The notes: a model not told the origin generated them from the sequence alone. Shown: positions 11,641 to 23,946, counted from the first letter of the stretch. The stretch: DNA of 64,000 nucleotides from Marchantia polymorpha subsp. ruderalis (GCA_037833965.1 AP031353.1:1862501-1926500), one strand, 5' to 3'. Numbers and translations are program-made.

Positions 11641-14600
11641 TAACTTTATCTTCTATCAGGCCACCACTATCAATTACTTGCCCAGATCAAGTGGGTGAGT
11701 TATTGACAATATGTCCAAAAGCTTAAGGTAGCAATCTACTTGAGCTTCAAAGTAGTTCAGTGTATTTCAAATTACAAAAAAAATGATGAATTTTTTTTAC
11801 TCTATTGAACAGGTCAGAACAAAATAGGTATTTAATTAACTAATTTCGGAAAGAACAGTTGTTAACCATTTTTCAAAGCGAGCTTTAATAGATTGCGTAG
11901 CAAGGTGCATCTGCGCTATTAGTGCTAAACAGAGAGGTTCATATTCTGCATACGCTACCCTCCCACATGGAAAAATGTATTGATATTTACGAAGGGTTTG
12001 CTCATTCCTGTACCACTTCGAATTTTATTTGGCATAATGCTTTAGGTGACAATGCCTTGATTGAAAGGTAACAAAGATTTAGCATTTAAAACTGAAACTT
12101 TTGAGCGTCACACGACAGAATGTTGAGCACATGTCAAGCTCAAGCAGAGGCACCTAAGGACTTGTCATAGTTATCAATGGGAGAGTGTGTGATGAGTTCT
12201 GAACGGTGCAACGAACGAGGGATGAATGAAACTAAGCAGGACCTTTTCAACGAGTAAGGGCCAAGTGGATAGAAAAACGAGGGAAGGTCCCATAAAGCTT
12301 AAAAAAGAAGAGACCGAACTTTTAAGAGTGAGTAATTTCAGAAAATATCGTGATGAGAAATATATCCAACGACATCCTATTTTCACATGAATAAAACACT
12401 TTCTTGTGGTTCGGATAGCAGGGCTAGATAAAACACTCTGGTTTTGATTTCCCACATTTTCAGTTTATTAATTATTTCCTTTTTTCAAAAAAGTCGAAAT
12501 TCGAATGGAAGATATAGAGAGATGATGGTGGAGTGTACTTTATACGGACGACACACTATCACAAGATCTCAACTTAGTACAAACTGCGTACCTGTTTCAA
12601 ATGTGTCTGCTCGGCAAAGTAATATCTTTTTGAATTTTTATAAGAAGATAAATGGAACTGGCTGAAAATTTTTTTTCTTCTTGTTTTCAAAGCTTTATAT
12701 TTTCATTGTAGATGAGGTAATTTTAGGAGAGCCGCTGACTCTAACTATCGTCCATGCACGCTTCACATTGGATCTCGCCCACTACCCATCCTTCAATATT
12801 TGTTTTAGCAGCTCAGGTTCCAGCCCTCTTTCTCATTCCTAAGAAAAGGTTACATTTGGAAATAGTTCGAGACCACGTGGTCAGCCACGAGGTCGCTCAT
12901 GTTTGTGGGACGAGGCGTCGTGACTAATGAGCTCTGCTGGCCGACTACCATGGACTTCCACGTTGTCCAACCCTGATCTTTGCAGCATGCTGTCCACTCT
13001 GGATTTAAAAGCCTCCTTCTCATTCTTCCTTCCCATTTGCTTTTGCTTCAGACATATCTGGACAAGTAGCCATTGAATATCCACGCCAGCACACAATAGG
13101 TTCCCGAGTTAGAGACAAACCCTCTCCTCACCTTTCTATCAAGAGACTCTTCATATTTTTAACAATAGCTAGCATTTGAAAGGGGCCAAGTGGATAGAAA
13201 AAATAACTAGTCGCTGGGAGTCTCCTAATAATAGGTACGTTCCAAATTACCAGTGCTTGATTTACGAGGAAATATTATTAAACAAGTAAAATGAATGCTG
13301 TATTATTTCATATGATTGATATATTTTTTATATCATATATTAGTCTTTTGTGGAATGAAAATCATTAGAATAAAATCTAATCAATATTATTTAGATAAAT
13401 GATAAAATATCCAGTTAAATATAGGTGAATAACTTCATATAATGTGGCATTCTGTCTTGTTGCTCAGTAAAACTTCAAAAATAAAGTAACTCAAATTTGC
13501 CACTACACTCTTTCATGCTTACAATATAGGTTGGTAAAAAATACTACAATTTTAAATCAACATTGAAATATCTGGATTTAAATTTGTGTTAAGATTCATT
13601 CAATTTGTGTTGACATATTATATTCCCGGGAACGCATCATTGCCGAGCAACAGAACGTGTCCAGTCACAGCTCAAGAGCATGAGTCATGTTCCCCACGTA
13701 TTAATCTTATGGGTAGAGATGGGTCGAAGGCAGGACAAAAGCTCATGTCAATCCACGTAGTCCTAAACAAGAGAAATTGATAAGAACACTCCCGTCGCTG
13801 CTGTGCTATCTAGCGTTTGCTCAAGTCACACATCGGCTCGTGGAAAAGGAGATGGCCCATCAGTAATCTGATCATCAATTACCCCACCCCATCAGCAATG
13901 GGGGAAACTTTATCACCCACCTTTGGTGCTTCAAAACACCCATCGCGTAGATGCCCATTTCACCTGTAGATTAGAATTCCATCCTTCTCGTTTATTTAGG
14001 CCCTGCTCGGCTGCTTCAGAAAAGCCAGCCCACTTTTCCACAAGGAAGAAGTGTCCATAACCTCGCTCTTTATAATTGTTCTGACAAAAGATCTGGATTT
14101 CATGCGGATTGATTCACGTGCAACAGTCTAATACACCAGGAGCTGGGGTCTAATAAACATAAAACTGGATCAAAGCACTGGAGCTTTCCCAATTACAGCT
14201 CTTACTTACAGCATCATAATGCTGAGGCTGAGCAGAGAACCGGCTACAATGATCAGCACGAACCACAGCCCCCACACTCCATGAACACTCCATCACGAGC
14301 ACCAGTGTGTACTCACTGCCAGTAGGTAGCCGCTCAGAGTGGCCAAACTTCTGACGACAGGACAGTAGTAGAGCTGTGAATCTCAGCTCCAGATGTCAAG
14401 TCATAAGCTAGAAAGCATTTCAGGATTCGCTCCAGCGGCAGCATTTTAATACCTGTAAGATTAGCTACACCCATACAGAAACCCAGCACAAGGAAAATTC
14501 ACAACCTGTACCTCAGCTTTTCTGGTTACTTTGCATTGATACTACAGAAATTCAGTTTCTTCATGATTGTAGAGCAATCTATGTTGATCCTTCCAACGAT

Positions 14601-16700
14601 TCGAGTGCTCACAAACGAGCCATTGATCAGTTCTGCGTCAAGTGGAAAGCTTCACCTCGATTTCAACGTGGTAAACAGCGATGGTGGCGTGAACAGTGGC
14701 AAACCTTTTCCAACTTACAAGCATCGAAACTCAAAAGTTGCGCTACCACTTGATCAGACCACCAACGGCACAACTTTTCGTATTGAGCACCTAATTTAGT
14801 GAGGTACAGTAGATTGGCCCTCACAGCAAAATGAAGTCCCATAGACTTTTATCACAAATTGCTCACAATACTTGGTTATCTTCTACTGTGTAGATAGATT
14901 CGACCCTAGTGGCTTCCTTTCGTGGCTCGAAAATCTGTCATAGTTAACAGTCTGTATCTATTCTAAAAGTTTGAACATCTGAATAATTGACGGATCCCCC
15001 TGATACGTTGATAATACGTTAACCCCTAAACACTTTATAGAGGACCAGTCGATGAACTTTTGTCTAGACATGGAACAAAATCGCATACAGGTGTTAACAT
15101 AGAAACAATGCGAGCTTGGTCAAGGCGATCTGCCAGAGAAGAATATATGTTTGGACTGGTTCCTCAGTCAACATACTGCTGCGAAAAGTGACGAAGGAAA
15201 GTAAGTAGTACGCATTCATCCCATTTGTATGCTTTCCGAGCATTTCCCTCATTTGACAGTGAATAATTTCAAACAGAAAGCTGGATCTGCAAAGCACAAG
15301 AGTTCGCTGCTCACGTACTGCTGTCTTCTCGGAGACACCAACTTCCGCGGGCCTGGATCTGATTAATTGTCTGCATCCTGCATACGGTAATGAAATGTAA
15401 CACGACGAGCAGAAGTTATTCAAGCAAACAGAGGCAACAAGTAGTAACTACGAAACAACGCCGGTTGAAGATCCAAAGGGTGGAAATTTCAAGCCAAAAG
15501 CTCCATGGTCAAGCCGAACACGGATAAATCAAACGTCCAGTCTCAAGTACTAAATCTTAGTCGGTATATATATGTGACCATCGATTAGGTGTAAACGCTT
15601 GGTGAGTGGAACTTGTAGCCACTTTTCAGGTGCCAACGTAGTGAATACCAACAGCCTCATGAGGTCGATCCGGGGGACAAATTCATAGATGGATCACATT
15701 AGAACTTTGCGAGGCTGCAAACCCCATAAACTGAGTATGTTATTTCGGTAAATATGTCATTGAGCAGATCACAAGAACCAAATGGCTATGAGTGGTGAAA
15801 ACGAGGGGATGATGAGCACAATGGAGATCAGATACTTGCTCCGAGAATTACCCGCAATGATACTCACACGTGTGCTCGACTGAGATTTCAACTTCTGGAA
15901 GTCAACTCTGATCGATGTGATTTTCCACAACTAAATGATATCAGATAAATGTGCTAGCTTGGGCTGGGGCGGTCATGAACTTGCTCTGATCCAAATCCTC
16001 ATACGTTTGATTTGCACGAGATCCCGGCTACATAAAATTATGGTCTTCCTCGAGGGCTCGAAGGTGAAATCCTGTCACAAATCTAAGCGTGAAGCAGTTT
16101 AGGTGATCTTACTCTTCGTAGGTTTAGCATCGAGAAACCTCAAAATATCCATGGGATGACCAGTCAGACTTTGGGAGAGCAAACAGTGTCATCGATCGGT
16201 GCCTTTTTTCGGCCTGAACCCAAACCGATTCCACTTTCGACTTCGAGTTGATGCGTTGAAGCATGCAGTTTCTCTTTCACCTTTGCATCTGTGTACTCAC
16301 TGCAGCCCTCGAGATTAGCGTAGACTTCAGCAGGTCACCTCACAATAACACGATGATAGCTCTGTGCACAAGCAATAGCTGAGACTTGGGTGGGATCACT
16401 CGGTCATGTTTAAATCAGAAGACTCCTCGCCAGCGTCGACTTTGAAGCTCTCCTCAGACATTCATTAAGCGACACGTGCACGTACTCTAGCTTTTTGCCT
16501 CCACAGCATTGATTAGATTGTAACTTGTGTCCGTGGACATAAAGAAGACAGGTAAGTAAGTTACTCTCACCTGATAATATGTACTGAGAGTCTCGAGCAG
16601 CAGCGAGCAAGAAGCTCCATATTCCACATCCCCATGACGATCATGATACGACAGTATCCGCAATCCGGACTCCAGAGAGTTGACTTTGAAACCTCATCAT
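11640..16700. other. Intergenic region, no gene recognised
   Basis: Composition is mixed and all open frames are short and unfamiliar. One minus-strand frame around 14212-14290 would encode a hydrophobic tail with WFVLIIVAG, ending in a stop. It has no convincing acceptor and an in-frame stop just upstream, so it is not annotated as a gene. The sequence approaching 16.7 kb probably belongs to the transcribed flank of the hairpin cluster. Confidence 0.4.
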
Positions 16701-16702
16701 TG

Positions 16703-16828
16703 TTCAAACTGAGCCTGGATTGACCCTAGCGGCATGAGCTTTATGTTTCATGCTGACAGATTGCCCCCGATCAAGAGACCATGACATACAGCACATGCCG
16801 ACTATGGCCTGTCCCGGACCAGTTTGAA
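16703..16828 (+). ncRNA. MicroRNA-like hairpin, cluster member 1
   Basis: The arms TTCAAACT (16703-16710) and AGTTTGAA (16821-16828) close a stem that continues inward. The 5' segment CCTAGCGGCATGAGCT (16725-16740) pairs with AGCACATGCCGACTATGG (16790-16807) with a few bulges. The terminal loop is about 50 nt. Outer stem and arm pairing extend over nearly 40 nt, as expected for a plant MIRNA foldback. Its arms are related to the four other hairpins downstream. The strand is given as plus because all five share one orientation; transcription from the minus strand would also fold. Confidence 0.72.
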
Positions 16829-17165
16829 GCTACAGATTTTGGGACCAGAAAAGTCTGAGTCAGGTCGCTCAGATCCATACTGTCGATGTGAACGAAGCTA
16901 GTGCCTCGTTCGGTTTAAGGCAACTGGGCTGCGCTTGCGAAACTCCCAGGCTTCCACAAGGACGTCCCGCCTTTTCAGTTCCAAGTATCGTCCCTCGGGT
17001 GCACCTTATCTTTCCATAAGTCTGGGATCTCAGACTAGTCTAATGCAACCGGAGCTAAAATGGATAGCCATCAATCAGGCATTAGAATAGTCGGAGGTCT
17101 CAGAGCTCAGTAGCCAGCTAGCTCAGCCTTCTCCACGCTCTCGAATAACCTGAATAATGGAAACA

Positions 17166-17184
17166 CTTCTCTCTCTCTCTCTCT
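17166..17184. repeat. (CT)n microsatellite
   Basis: An uninterrupted run of alternating C and T between the first two cluster hairpins. CT runs are common in plant 5' leaders and near promoters. Confidence 0.85.
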
Positions 17185-17298
17185 TGCCAGACGATTGAAA
17201 GTTCATTTTTGGGCGAGCACAATTACCGAGAGCAGGTACAGAAGGCATACTTGAGCAACTGGTGGTGATGCCGATCATCGTCGTTGACACTGTGTCTC

Positions 17299-17393
17299 GG
17301 TCGAGCATCCTAGCGGCATGAGGGGCGTCTCTACTACCAAATTGAGAGTGAACTTGCAGTGGACCTGCTGCACATGCCTGCCATGGCCCACCC
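17299..17393 (+). ncRNA. MicroRNA-like hairpin, cluster member 2 (diverged)
   Basis: The 5' arm CCTAGCGGCATGAGG (17309-17323) is nearly identical to the matching part of member 1. The 3' arm GCACATGCCTGCCATGGCC (17370-17388) has the family CACATGCC core. Pairing has more bulges than in the other members and the outer stem is weak, so this copy may be decayed. Confidence 0.5.
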
Positions 17394-18013
17394 TGCACCT
17401 ATCCCACCCATCTGACACATCGAGAGTATAGTTAACGATGAGCGCTGCCGGTGGAAGCGGCGAGCTCTCCTCCCTCGTATCTTGAATACCAGCACACCAG
17501 AAAATTGCAAGGCAAGTGCAAAGTACACCATTACACAGTCCTACTCGTGGCATTATGGCATCACGTGTACATTACAGCAACAATCTTCAGTCAGATTGCA
17601 TCTGTAAATTTTCATGTTGGACGAAATTATTGGCACATGAAAAGTATTTTGCATATTTCCTGGACTTCTTTTTGTATGATTTGCGAGGGAGTATGGCACC
17701 ACGAGAATGCATGTCGTTAATGTCGCTCGCCACCGCAGACGAAGGAAGATCCTCCATAGCTGGCACTGATTACAAATCTCATTTCTTCTCCTTCTCCTTC
17801 TCCTTCTTCTTCCTCCTCCTCCTCCTCCTCTTCAATTGATCGATTGGTACTAGATCTGAGTTTGTAAAGTCCACCAGTCGAACGTGACGATCACGAGTCG
17901 CATGCAGTTTCAGATCTCAAGCAGAAGAAGCGGCTTACCTTCAGAGATTTCCATGTCGAGCTAGGCAGACGTACACATTCGTGACAGCAATTTGACGATC
18001 TGCGATCGAGAGC

Positions 18014-18130
18014 GCGCCGAGGCTGGCCCAAGTTGGCATGAGCAATATCATGATCCATGAATCGTGTAGGCCGTAAGCACAGCGGACCAAGAAATCAAAT
18101 GCACATGCCAACTGGAGTCCGCCTTGGCGC
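18014..18130 (+). ncRNA. MicroRNA-like hairpin, cluster member 3
   Basis: The base stem GCGCCGAGGC (18014-18023) pairs with GCCTTGGCGC (18121-18130). The 5' arm 18021-18046, with core CAAGTTGGCATGAGCA, pairs with the 3' arm TGCACATGCCAACTG (18100-18114) and flanks, with a few mismatches. The 26 nt at 18021-18046 are identical to 21139-21164 in member 5, while the loops differ. Selective preservation of the arms over the loop is the hallmark of a processed microRNA duplex. Confidence 0.75.
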
Positions 18131-19307
18131 ATTCTTGAAACCCCGGCCCGCCCCTTGAAGACGTGACCTGCTGCTGCCGCTTCTGCTTCTTCGGATGAGG
18201 CTCTGACCTCGTCCCGTTCCTGCGACCACAACGATTGATTTTCCTCGTTCTGTTTTCTCGAGAGCCAGACAATTGGCAAGCTGAAGGAGTCAGCCCTGCC
18301 CTGCCCTGCCCTGCCGCCAGAAGCAACAGATCGAATCCATACCGACCTGGAAGTTGAAACAGACCTAAAGAAATTTCAGTTCCAGCAAAGTACCCAAATT
18401 TTGGTGTCCGCAATTCACGATCAAGTCGTCGCAAAGTCAAAGTGACCTCATCCTGTTTCGCAGCTTGATATATCCGATCCGGCACCTGAAGCGTAGAGAT
18501 GAGCTAGCTAAAGCTAGTGATGCCGACGTTGATCATTGACCTACAGAATCTGGTAGCTCGGCCGTGGACCTGACTGACGGTGCAGTACATGATCTTCTGT
18601 GCTACTCGAGTGCTGCCTCATGTCTCCAGTAGAGTAGTCGAGGCCAGTCAACGCCTCGTACGTCCCCATCGTCGCACGAGCCAAACCAGGTCAACGCCCA
18701 CACACCACCGGGAGTCCTTCGACTCTTTGTAATCTGACTCGTGCTGATCTCACGTCATCACAGAAGCGCACCTCATCATCCCGTCGAGGTCAGTGACACG
18801 AGAGCAACCATGCTCGGTGGAAAGTTTCGATGCGGTGGTGGTTTGAGTCTCAGAGTTTCTTCGAAGGGCTTGATCTGTGGGCAGATGAACGAACTTAGCG
18901 ATGCTGATTACTATCGAGCCTTTCAATTTCTCGAAGATTTTTATCTTTTGTGCAACTTGCTGGACGGGCAGCCAGATTTCTCCCCCAAGCTCGCCTCGCA
19001 CGGATCGATAGTACCTCCGCCCACTGGCTCAACCTCTACTGGTTCCTGCACCTGGACAAGAAGATGCTTCAAGAGGGAAACAAAATTAGACGACAAATCG
19101 ATCCTACTTGTAAGATTTACTTAACGTAATGCACGATCAGCGATTCTCGATCTGATGAGATGAGATAAAATGAGAAGAGATGTTCTGTAGTGGTCCAGTG
19201 CGCTGAGTCAGAGTTCTGGCATCCATCCATGCAAACGCTGGTGCAGGGGGGCATCTTGACTCGCGAGCTCCAGCAAGGTCTTGATTCTTCTCGTCTTGTC
19301 CTTTCTT

Positions 19308-19423
19308 TTGCAAGTGCGCCCGGATTGCCCATAGGTGGCATGAACGGATGCTCAGAGTTCACGTTCACCGAGTGTCTGAAGAGCTGTACATGCCCACTAT
19401 GGTCCAACCGGGCACACTTGCAA
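19308..19423 (+). ncRNA. MicroRNA-like hairpin, cluster member 4
   Basis: TTGCAAGTG (19308-19316) pairs with CACTTGCAA (19415-19423). The stem runs almost unbroken through GCCCGGATTGCCCATAG and GTGGCATGAAC (to about 19345), against GTACATGCCCACTATGG (19386-19402) and CCAACCGGGC. About 36 nt of near-continuous pairing with a loop of roughly 40 nt. The arm cores (GGCATGA, CATGCCCACTATGG) resemble members 1 and 5. Confidence 0.78.
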
Positions 19424-19572
19424 GTAATGCTTGTGCCCTGCGAGCAGAATCAATTGCCAGTTCGAATTTCGATGGCCTCGAATATCCATCGAAAGCTCAG
19501 CTTCGAAGGTCGCCTCCTCTAGCTGGACCCCTGTGAACATCAAGACATCGGAGAAGGTATCGGTCATCTTGT

Positions 19573-19611
19573 GCACGGCATCTTAGCCCACGGTGGGCTA
19601 AGATGCCGTGC
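19573..19611. ncRNA. Perfect 19-bp inverted repeat with one-base centre
   Basis: GCACGGCATCTTAGCCCAC (19573-19591) is followed after one G by its exact reverse complement (19593-19611). It lies 150 bp after cluster member 4 but has no arm similarity to that family. It may be a cruciform or small-RNA hairpin, a termination structure, or a recent inverted duplication. Confidence 0.55.
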
Positions 19612-21132
19612 TTCAATCGATCGGGTTGCTGTAACTACTGTAATCGGCAGTGTTGCTATTTGGAACCTCCGTTCTCGACGACATTTGCTGGGCTGTCAGT
19701 GGCCGAGTGACCTACCAGCGGAGGTACTCGATTGCTCGTCGCTCCTTGCTAATCAAATTCTTTCCGTGCAACTACACGATGGACGTGACCTGCGAGGCAA
19801 ATGGCATACGTAAACATTACTTCGTCTTTTTCCGCCGTACTTGCGCATACTTCTCTCGGACATATTTTTCTCCGATCTCGTTCCACCGTACGCGTCGTGC
19901 ATAAATGCACGTGTCGTGATGATGATAAAATCCGGGCTCCCATTCACCCATCTCTTGGCCTCTGCTGGCCCCTTTTATTGCACATGTCGGAGTGCCACCC
20001 GTGCGCACCGTGAAGTCAGGATCCAAGCCTCGAATCATTGCCACAGTAGCCAACATGGTCGTTCATTCAGCAATGAAGTAAACCAGCTGCTTTCAAGTGC
20101 ACACTACCGACCGACAAACTGACGCCCTGAAAGCTTCTGTGAGCTTTTCAATTCCAACTCTAGGGTCTGAGATCCGAACACTATCACGATGGATTCAAAA
20201 TTGAAAAGTGAGGTTCATGTATCATTGAACATCAAACTTGCCTGAGTGCCAAACAAAAAGTCAGATCAATTCAGGTCAGAGCTGGTCAGATGAAGGTCAC
20301 AGTGTTCCTCGATTCTTGGGACTGATTCCTCTAAGCTCAGCATACGTCAGAAACAGATGTTTGCTTACAAAACAAGTGCAAGCAAGCAAGAAAGTCAGTA
20401 ATCTAAGATGGTTAACCTGCTCTAGATGAACCTGCCTGTGCCAAAATTTGGCCAAAATTTAAACCATCAAAAAGCTTACGGGTTCGTACCGGGGTCGATA
20501 TGATCTGACATTCCTAGACCTGGTCAAGCTGTCCACGAATTACAAACGGCATCCGTAGACTGTCATGATTTTTCCATGATTACTTCAGAGATGAAGGACG
20601 ATGGTAAAGACCAACTTGTGAAGAGTTGTAGTACATTAGTAGTACACCACGACGTCAGTATGACATGGATACTGAAGGCGTCAAATTGGGATATCAATTC
20701 CGCAACGAGTCCTACACCTTTCGTTGGCGTGAAGGTGGTGGTAAGCATCCTTCTACTCTTCTGTAGACTTCAATGTGATGATCAGAATACGCACCTTGCG
20801 AGTTTAACCTTATGAACTGAAATAGTATCCGCATGCCAATGTCATGGATATGATATTGCGCATGTGCTCGATATCTTCAAGGTACACACGAATTGTAATT
20901 TGTTCCTAGTCGACTCTGTCAGCCCTCTATCCGTGCGGACCTCCTCCTTGCATCCCGGATTGTAGCAAATGCTGAATATTGGCATGAGAAAAAATCGAAG
21001 CTCTCATCCAGTCCGACAAATGATCTCAAGCAGAGCCCGGCAGCTCTCGACGCGATGTTATTCCATCGTCATGAGTACAGAGCTCTGAGAACGAGATATT
21101 TTGTATTCGAACGGACGTGTCGTTCAAGAACG

Positions 21133-21230
21133 TGCTACGGCTGGCCCAAGTTGGCATGAGCAATTTCGAGCTCATTCATGAACAGAATGTGACATTGTGT
21201 TGCACATGCCAACTGAGGTCCGCCGTAGCA
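21133..21230 (+). ncRNA. MicroRNA-like hairpin, cluster member 5
   Basis: TGCTACGGC (21133-21141) pairs with GCCGTAGCA (21222-21230). The 5' arm 21139-21164 pairs with TTGCACATGCCAACTGAG (21200-21217) and the following bases. About 31 nt of stem with four or five mismatches, and a loop of about 35 nt. The 5' arm is identical to member 3 over 26 nt. A plausible mature strand is the 21-mer at 21200-21220, which starts with T and is opposite a well-paired 5' arm. Confidence 0.78.
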
Positions 21231-21239
21231 AATTGTTGA

Positions 21240-22800
21240 GATAAAAGGTCCAGAACTCCCGTAGATGCTCGCTGTAAGAATATACGATCGCTCGCCTCGC
21301 CTTCCATCTGATTCATGAAATGCAAGTGTTTCAATAAAACAACGTTGTGCACTTGGTTCTCACAAGAGCGAGTAGACCAGGCAGAATAGGCACGAGCAGC
21401 CTTCAACAACGAGGAGAACTACATTCCACTCTTCAGAAAGTGCAGTTCATGCAAGAAGCGCCTTTCCTTGACGCACTTATGGGGTCTATGCATACATTAC
21501 GAGTACAGAAGCTCGTCGGGTAAATGCAGCTGACATGTGACAAAATTCTCAGTCCAGCTGGGAATCTATGGAAATGGCCCTTTGGCCGCTTACCAGCGTG
21601 ATGCAGCAGCCGACACCAAGCAATGAGTCCACTCGTCAGATTATAAAGCTGAAAAGAACTTACAGCGATAGAGAAGGGGGGAAGCATTTCCTCGTACACT
21701 CCTCAGTGACAGAGAAGGGCTCGAAAGACCAGCCATCTTGCAGACTGAGTATGAATGCGAAGCTGCGTAATGTGATGCAAGAAGAGCAGTAATTATACTG
21801 GAGGCACACGAGGAGCAGCAGAGTTCTGAGAAGGCGTCCAGAGTATGACGTAGTATGATGAATTCACATCACTGCCACTTGTGCTCATTTCAAACCTCGT
21901 AACCTCTCCAGGAAATTCACTCATTCGTTCAAACGCTGAATCCGAAACTTGAGGTCGGTTGAGCTTTGAAGAAGTCAGCGTTCCTGCTCAAAGGTTTCAG
22001 TTAGGAATGTTTCATCAAGTCAACTTTGATCACTCTCTTAGTCAAAGACTGAAGGTGTCCACCATTGGTCCATTGTCAGAAGATAATGGGTGGGCGACCG
22101 AAGGGTTGACTAAGGTAATAGGACGCTACGAGGAACAAGTAAAGGCCATCAAAACTATCTGCCGTAGCGTGGATACGACTGGATCTCCAACTAATGGCCA
22201 CACCGGAACACCATCGTCGAAAGCCAAAAAATCAGGAAATAGTGGAAAGCTAATAATGACGAACGTGGACTTTGCTGCAGCTACGATCCCATCCTCTTCT
22301 CGCTTATGTAAGCTCGGAGAGTCTGCCCGTGGGGATCGGGCCTCACGCACGCAGTGCTCAATTTCCACTGATCCTCGTGTTAAGCTGGATTTGACGCCGT
22401 ACTTGGCCGAAGAATGCATGAGCTGCTGCACAATTCCCGATCAGTCCAAGCTCCATCATTCTCGCATAGGGAGCGCTTTGTCACAAAGCTTTGTCTCAAG
22501 TGCGCCGCACAGCGATATTGATTGTTGAGGCTGGCTAGCAATTGTCGTAGAACCCGAGTGCGGTGCAGTGCAATGCCAGTCTCCTAAGCCAAGACAAAGA
22601 GGAAAATGTGAAACAACTGTACGAACACCTCTGGCTGGACTCGTGCTCAGAGCCTTCGTATATTCGACATTCGACCTACTCGTATGTCACGTGCCACGGA
22701 TTATCACCAGTACGATCGCACACATGTGTAGCAGCCCGTGTCCAGACGGTGAGCTCTGAAAACCGTGCGTAGCATTGGCTCCCTTCTATCTTCTCCCTTC
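21240..22800. other. Flank of the hairpin cluster with an unassigned 189-aa open frame
   Basis: A plus-strand frame at 21959-22528 is 189 codons long, serine-rich and not recognised. It begins MSFEEVSVPAQRFQLGMF and ends APHSDIDC. No splice partners or domains were seen. It may be a chance frame in a long non-coding transcript carrying the hairpins, or a small lineage-specific gene. Confidence 0.3.
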
Positions 22801-23650
22801 CACTATGCACTGTAACCTTTTCTATCAACCATAAAGAAGAAGAAGAAGAAGAGAGAAAGTCTGTACGTCATCAGAGCTGAAGATTGAGTGCAACGGACCC
22901 AGCTCTCGCACGCAGAGCGTATGAACTCAAGGCAAGACAAGAGAATCGAGAAGGAAAAGATGGAAGATCAGAAGATAGGAAGGGGAGTAGAGGTTGGAAG
23001 TTGGAAGATTTCTAGCTCGATTTCGATATACCAACGTAGAGGGCCGCCAGAAGTTAACCCGGGGTATCCTCCTGCCCATTCGCATACAATGTTAGAAAAG
23101 TCAGATTCTGACAGAGGAGCAAAGGATAATGATGATGATGCGATGCACGTTGGTTGCCATTGATGATGATGATGTTGTCCTAACGAAGAAGTATCGTGAA
23201 GGCCCCCCTCGATTCGACGACCTACACAGGTCTACAAATCAGGCCAATTTAGTGCCCCCATGTGTGCAGGAAGCATCCTTGCTCGGGAGAGGCACTCTAC
23301 ACAACCAGAGTACAAACAAACCACTGGCATTGAGAGAGGGAGTGGGGGAGGGAAGACATTCTTCTTCTTCTTCGGCCTCACTCGCGAGCTCCATTTGCAA
23401 ACGCCCAAGAGAAAGTAGCAAACGTGATCCCCAGCTGAAGAGATCCGCACTCACTAGAAAGAAAAGTGGAGGGGGATTTAAGGAGCATTGAAGCAAAGCG
23501 CAAGGCAAGGCAAAGCAAAGCAAAGCCGGCCGGATGAGCAGCGAGGGATGGAGGAAGGGAGGCAGCAGACGTAGGCCATGCAGGGAGGAGGTGTGCGGCT
23601 CGACTCAGCTCATGATCAGCTCAGCTCAGATCAGATCAGCTGTAGATGTT

Positions 23651-23674
23651 GGGAGGGAGGGAGGGAGGGAGGGG
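23651..23674. repeat. (GGGA)n tract with quadruplex potential
   Basis: Five or more GGG runs separated by single A residues, directly after a run of CAGCTC/CAGATC repeats. Such tracts can form a G-quadruplex. Confidence 0.7.
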
Positions 23675-23859
23675 AGTCGAGTGGTGAGTGGTGAGTGGGT
23701 GGGTTCCTCTCAAAATCCTCGACGCTTTATGTTTTTTTTTCGTTTTGACTTTTCCTTCTCATGCGCTTCTGCTACGACGGAGTCAAACTTCGTCCGCATC
23801 GTGTAGCGCGGGTCAAAGGGGGCTTTTTCTTCGACCCTCCTACTTCTATGGCTGACACC

Positions 23860-23946
23860 AGCAGCAGCAGCAGCAGCAATCCCACGGCCCGAGCCAGAGC
23901 GCGCTTTTGTTCGCTGCTGCTGCTGCTTCTGCTGCTGCTGCTGCTT
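23860..23946. repeat. CAG and CTG trinucleotide runs
   Basis: A CAG run (23868-23879) is followed by an interrupted GCT/CTG run (23913-23946). The two are complementary and could pair with each other. Confidence 0.7.

Noticed and set aside
19190-19290. Loose foldback with GAGTCA and TGACTC
   Set aside because: Only one short strong stem; the remaining pairing is no better than expected by chance.
20822-21000. GCATGCCAA followed by TTGGCATGAG as another cluster hairpin
   Set aside because: The motifs are in reversed order relative to the five hairpins and flanking bases do not extend the stem.
22621-22760. Possible further member of the hairpin cluster
   Set aside because: Some complementary words (CACC-TCTGG and CCAGACGGTG) occur but the stem is broken and the arms lack the GGCATGA/CATGCC cores.
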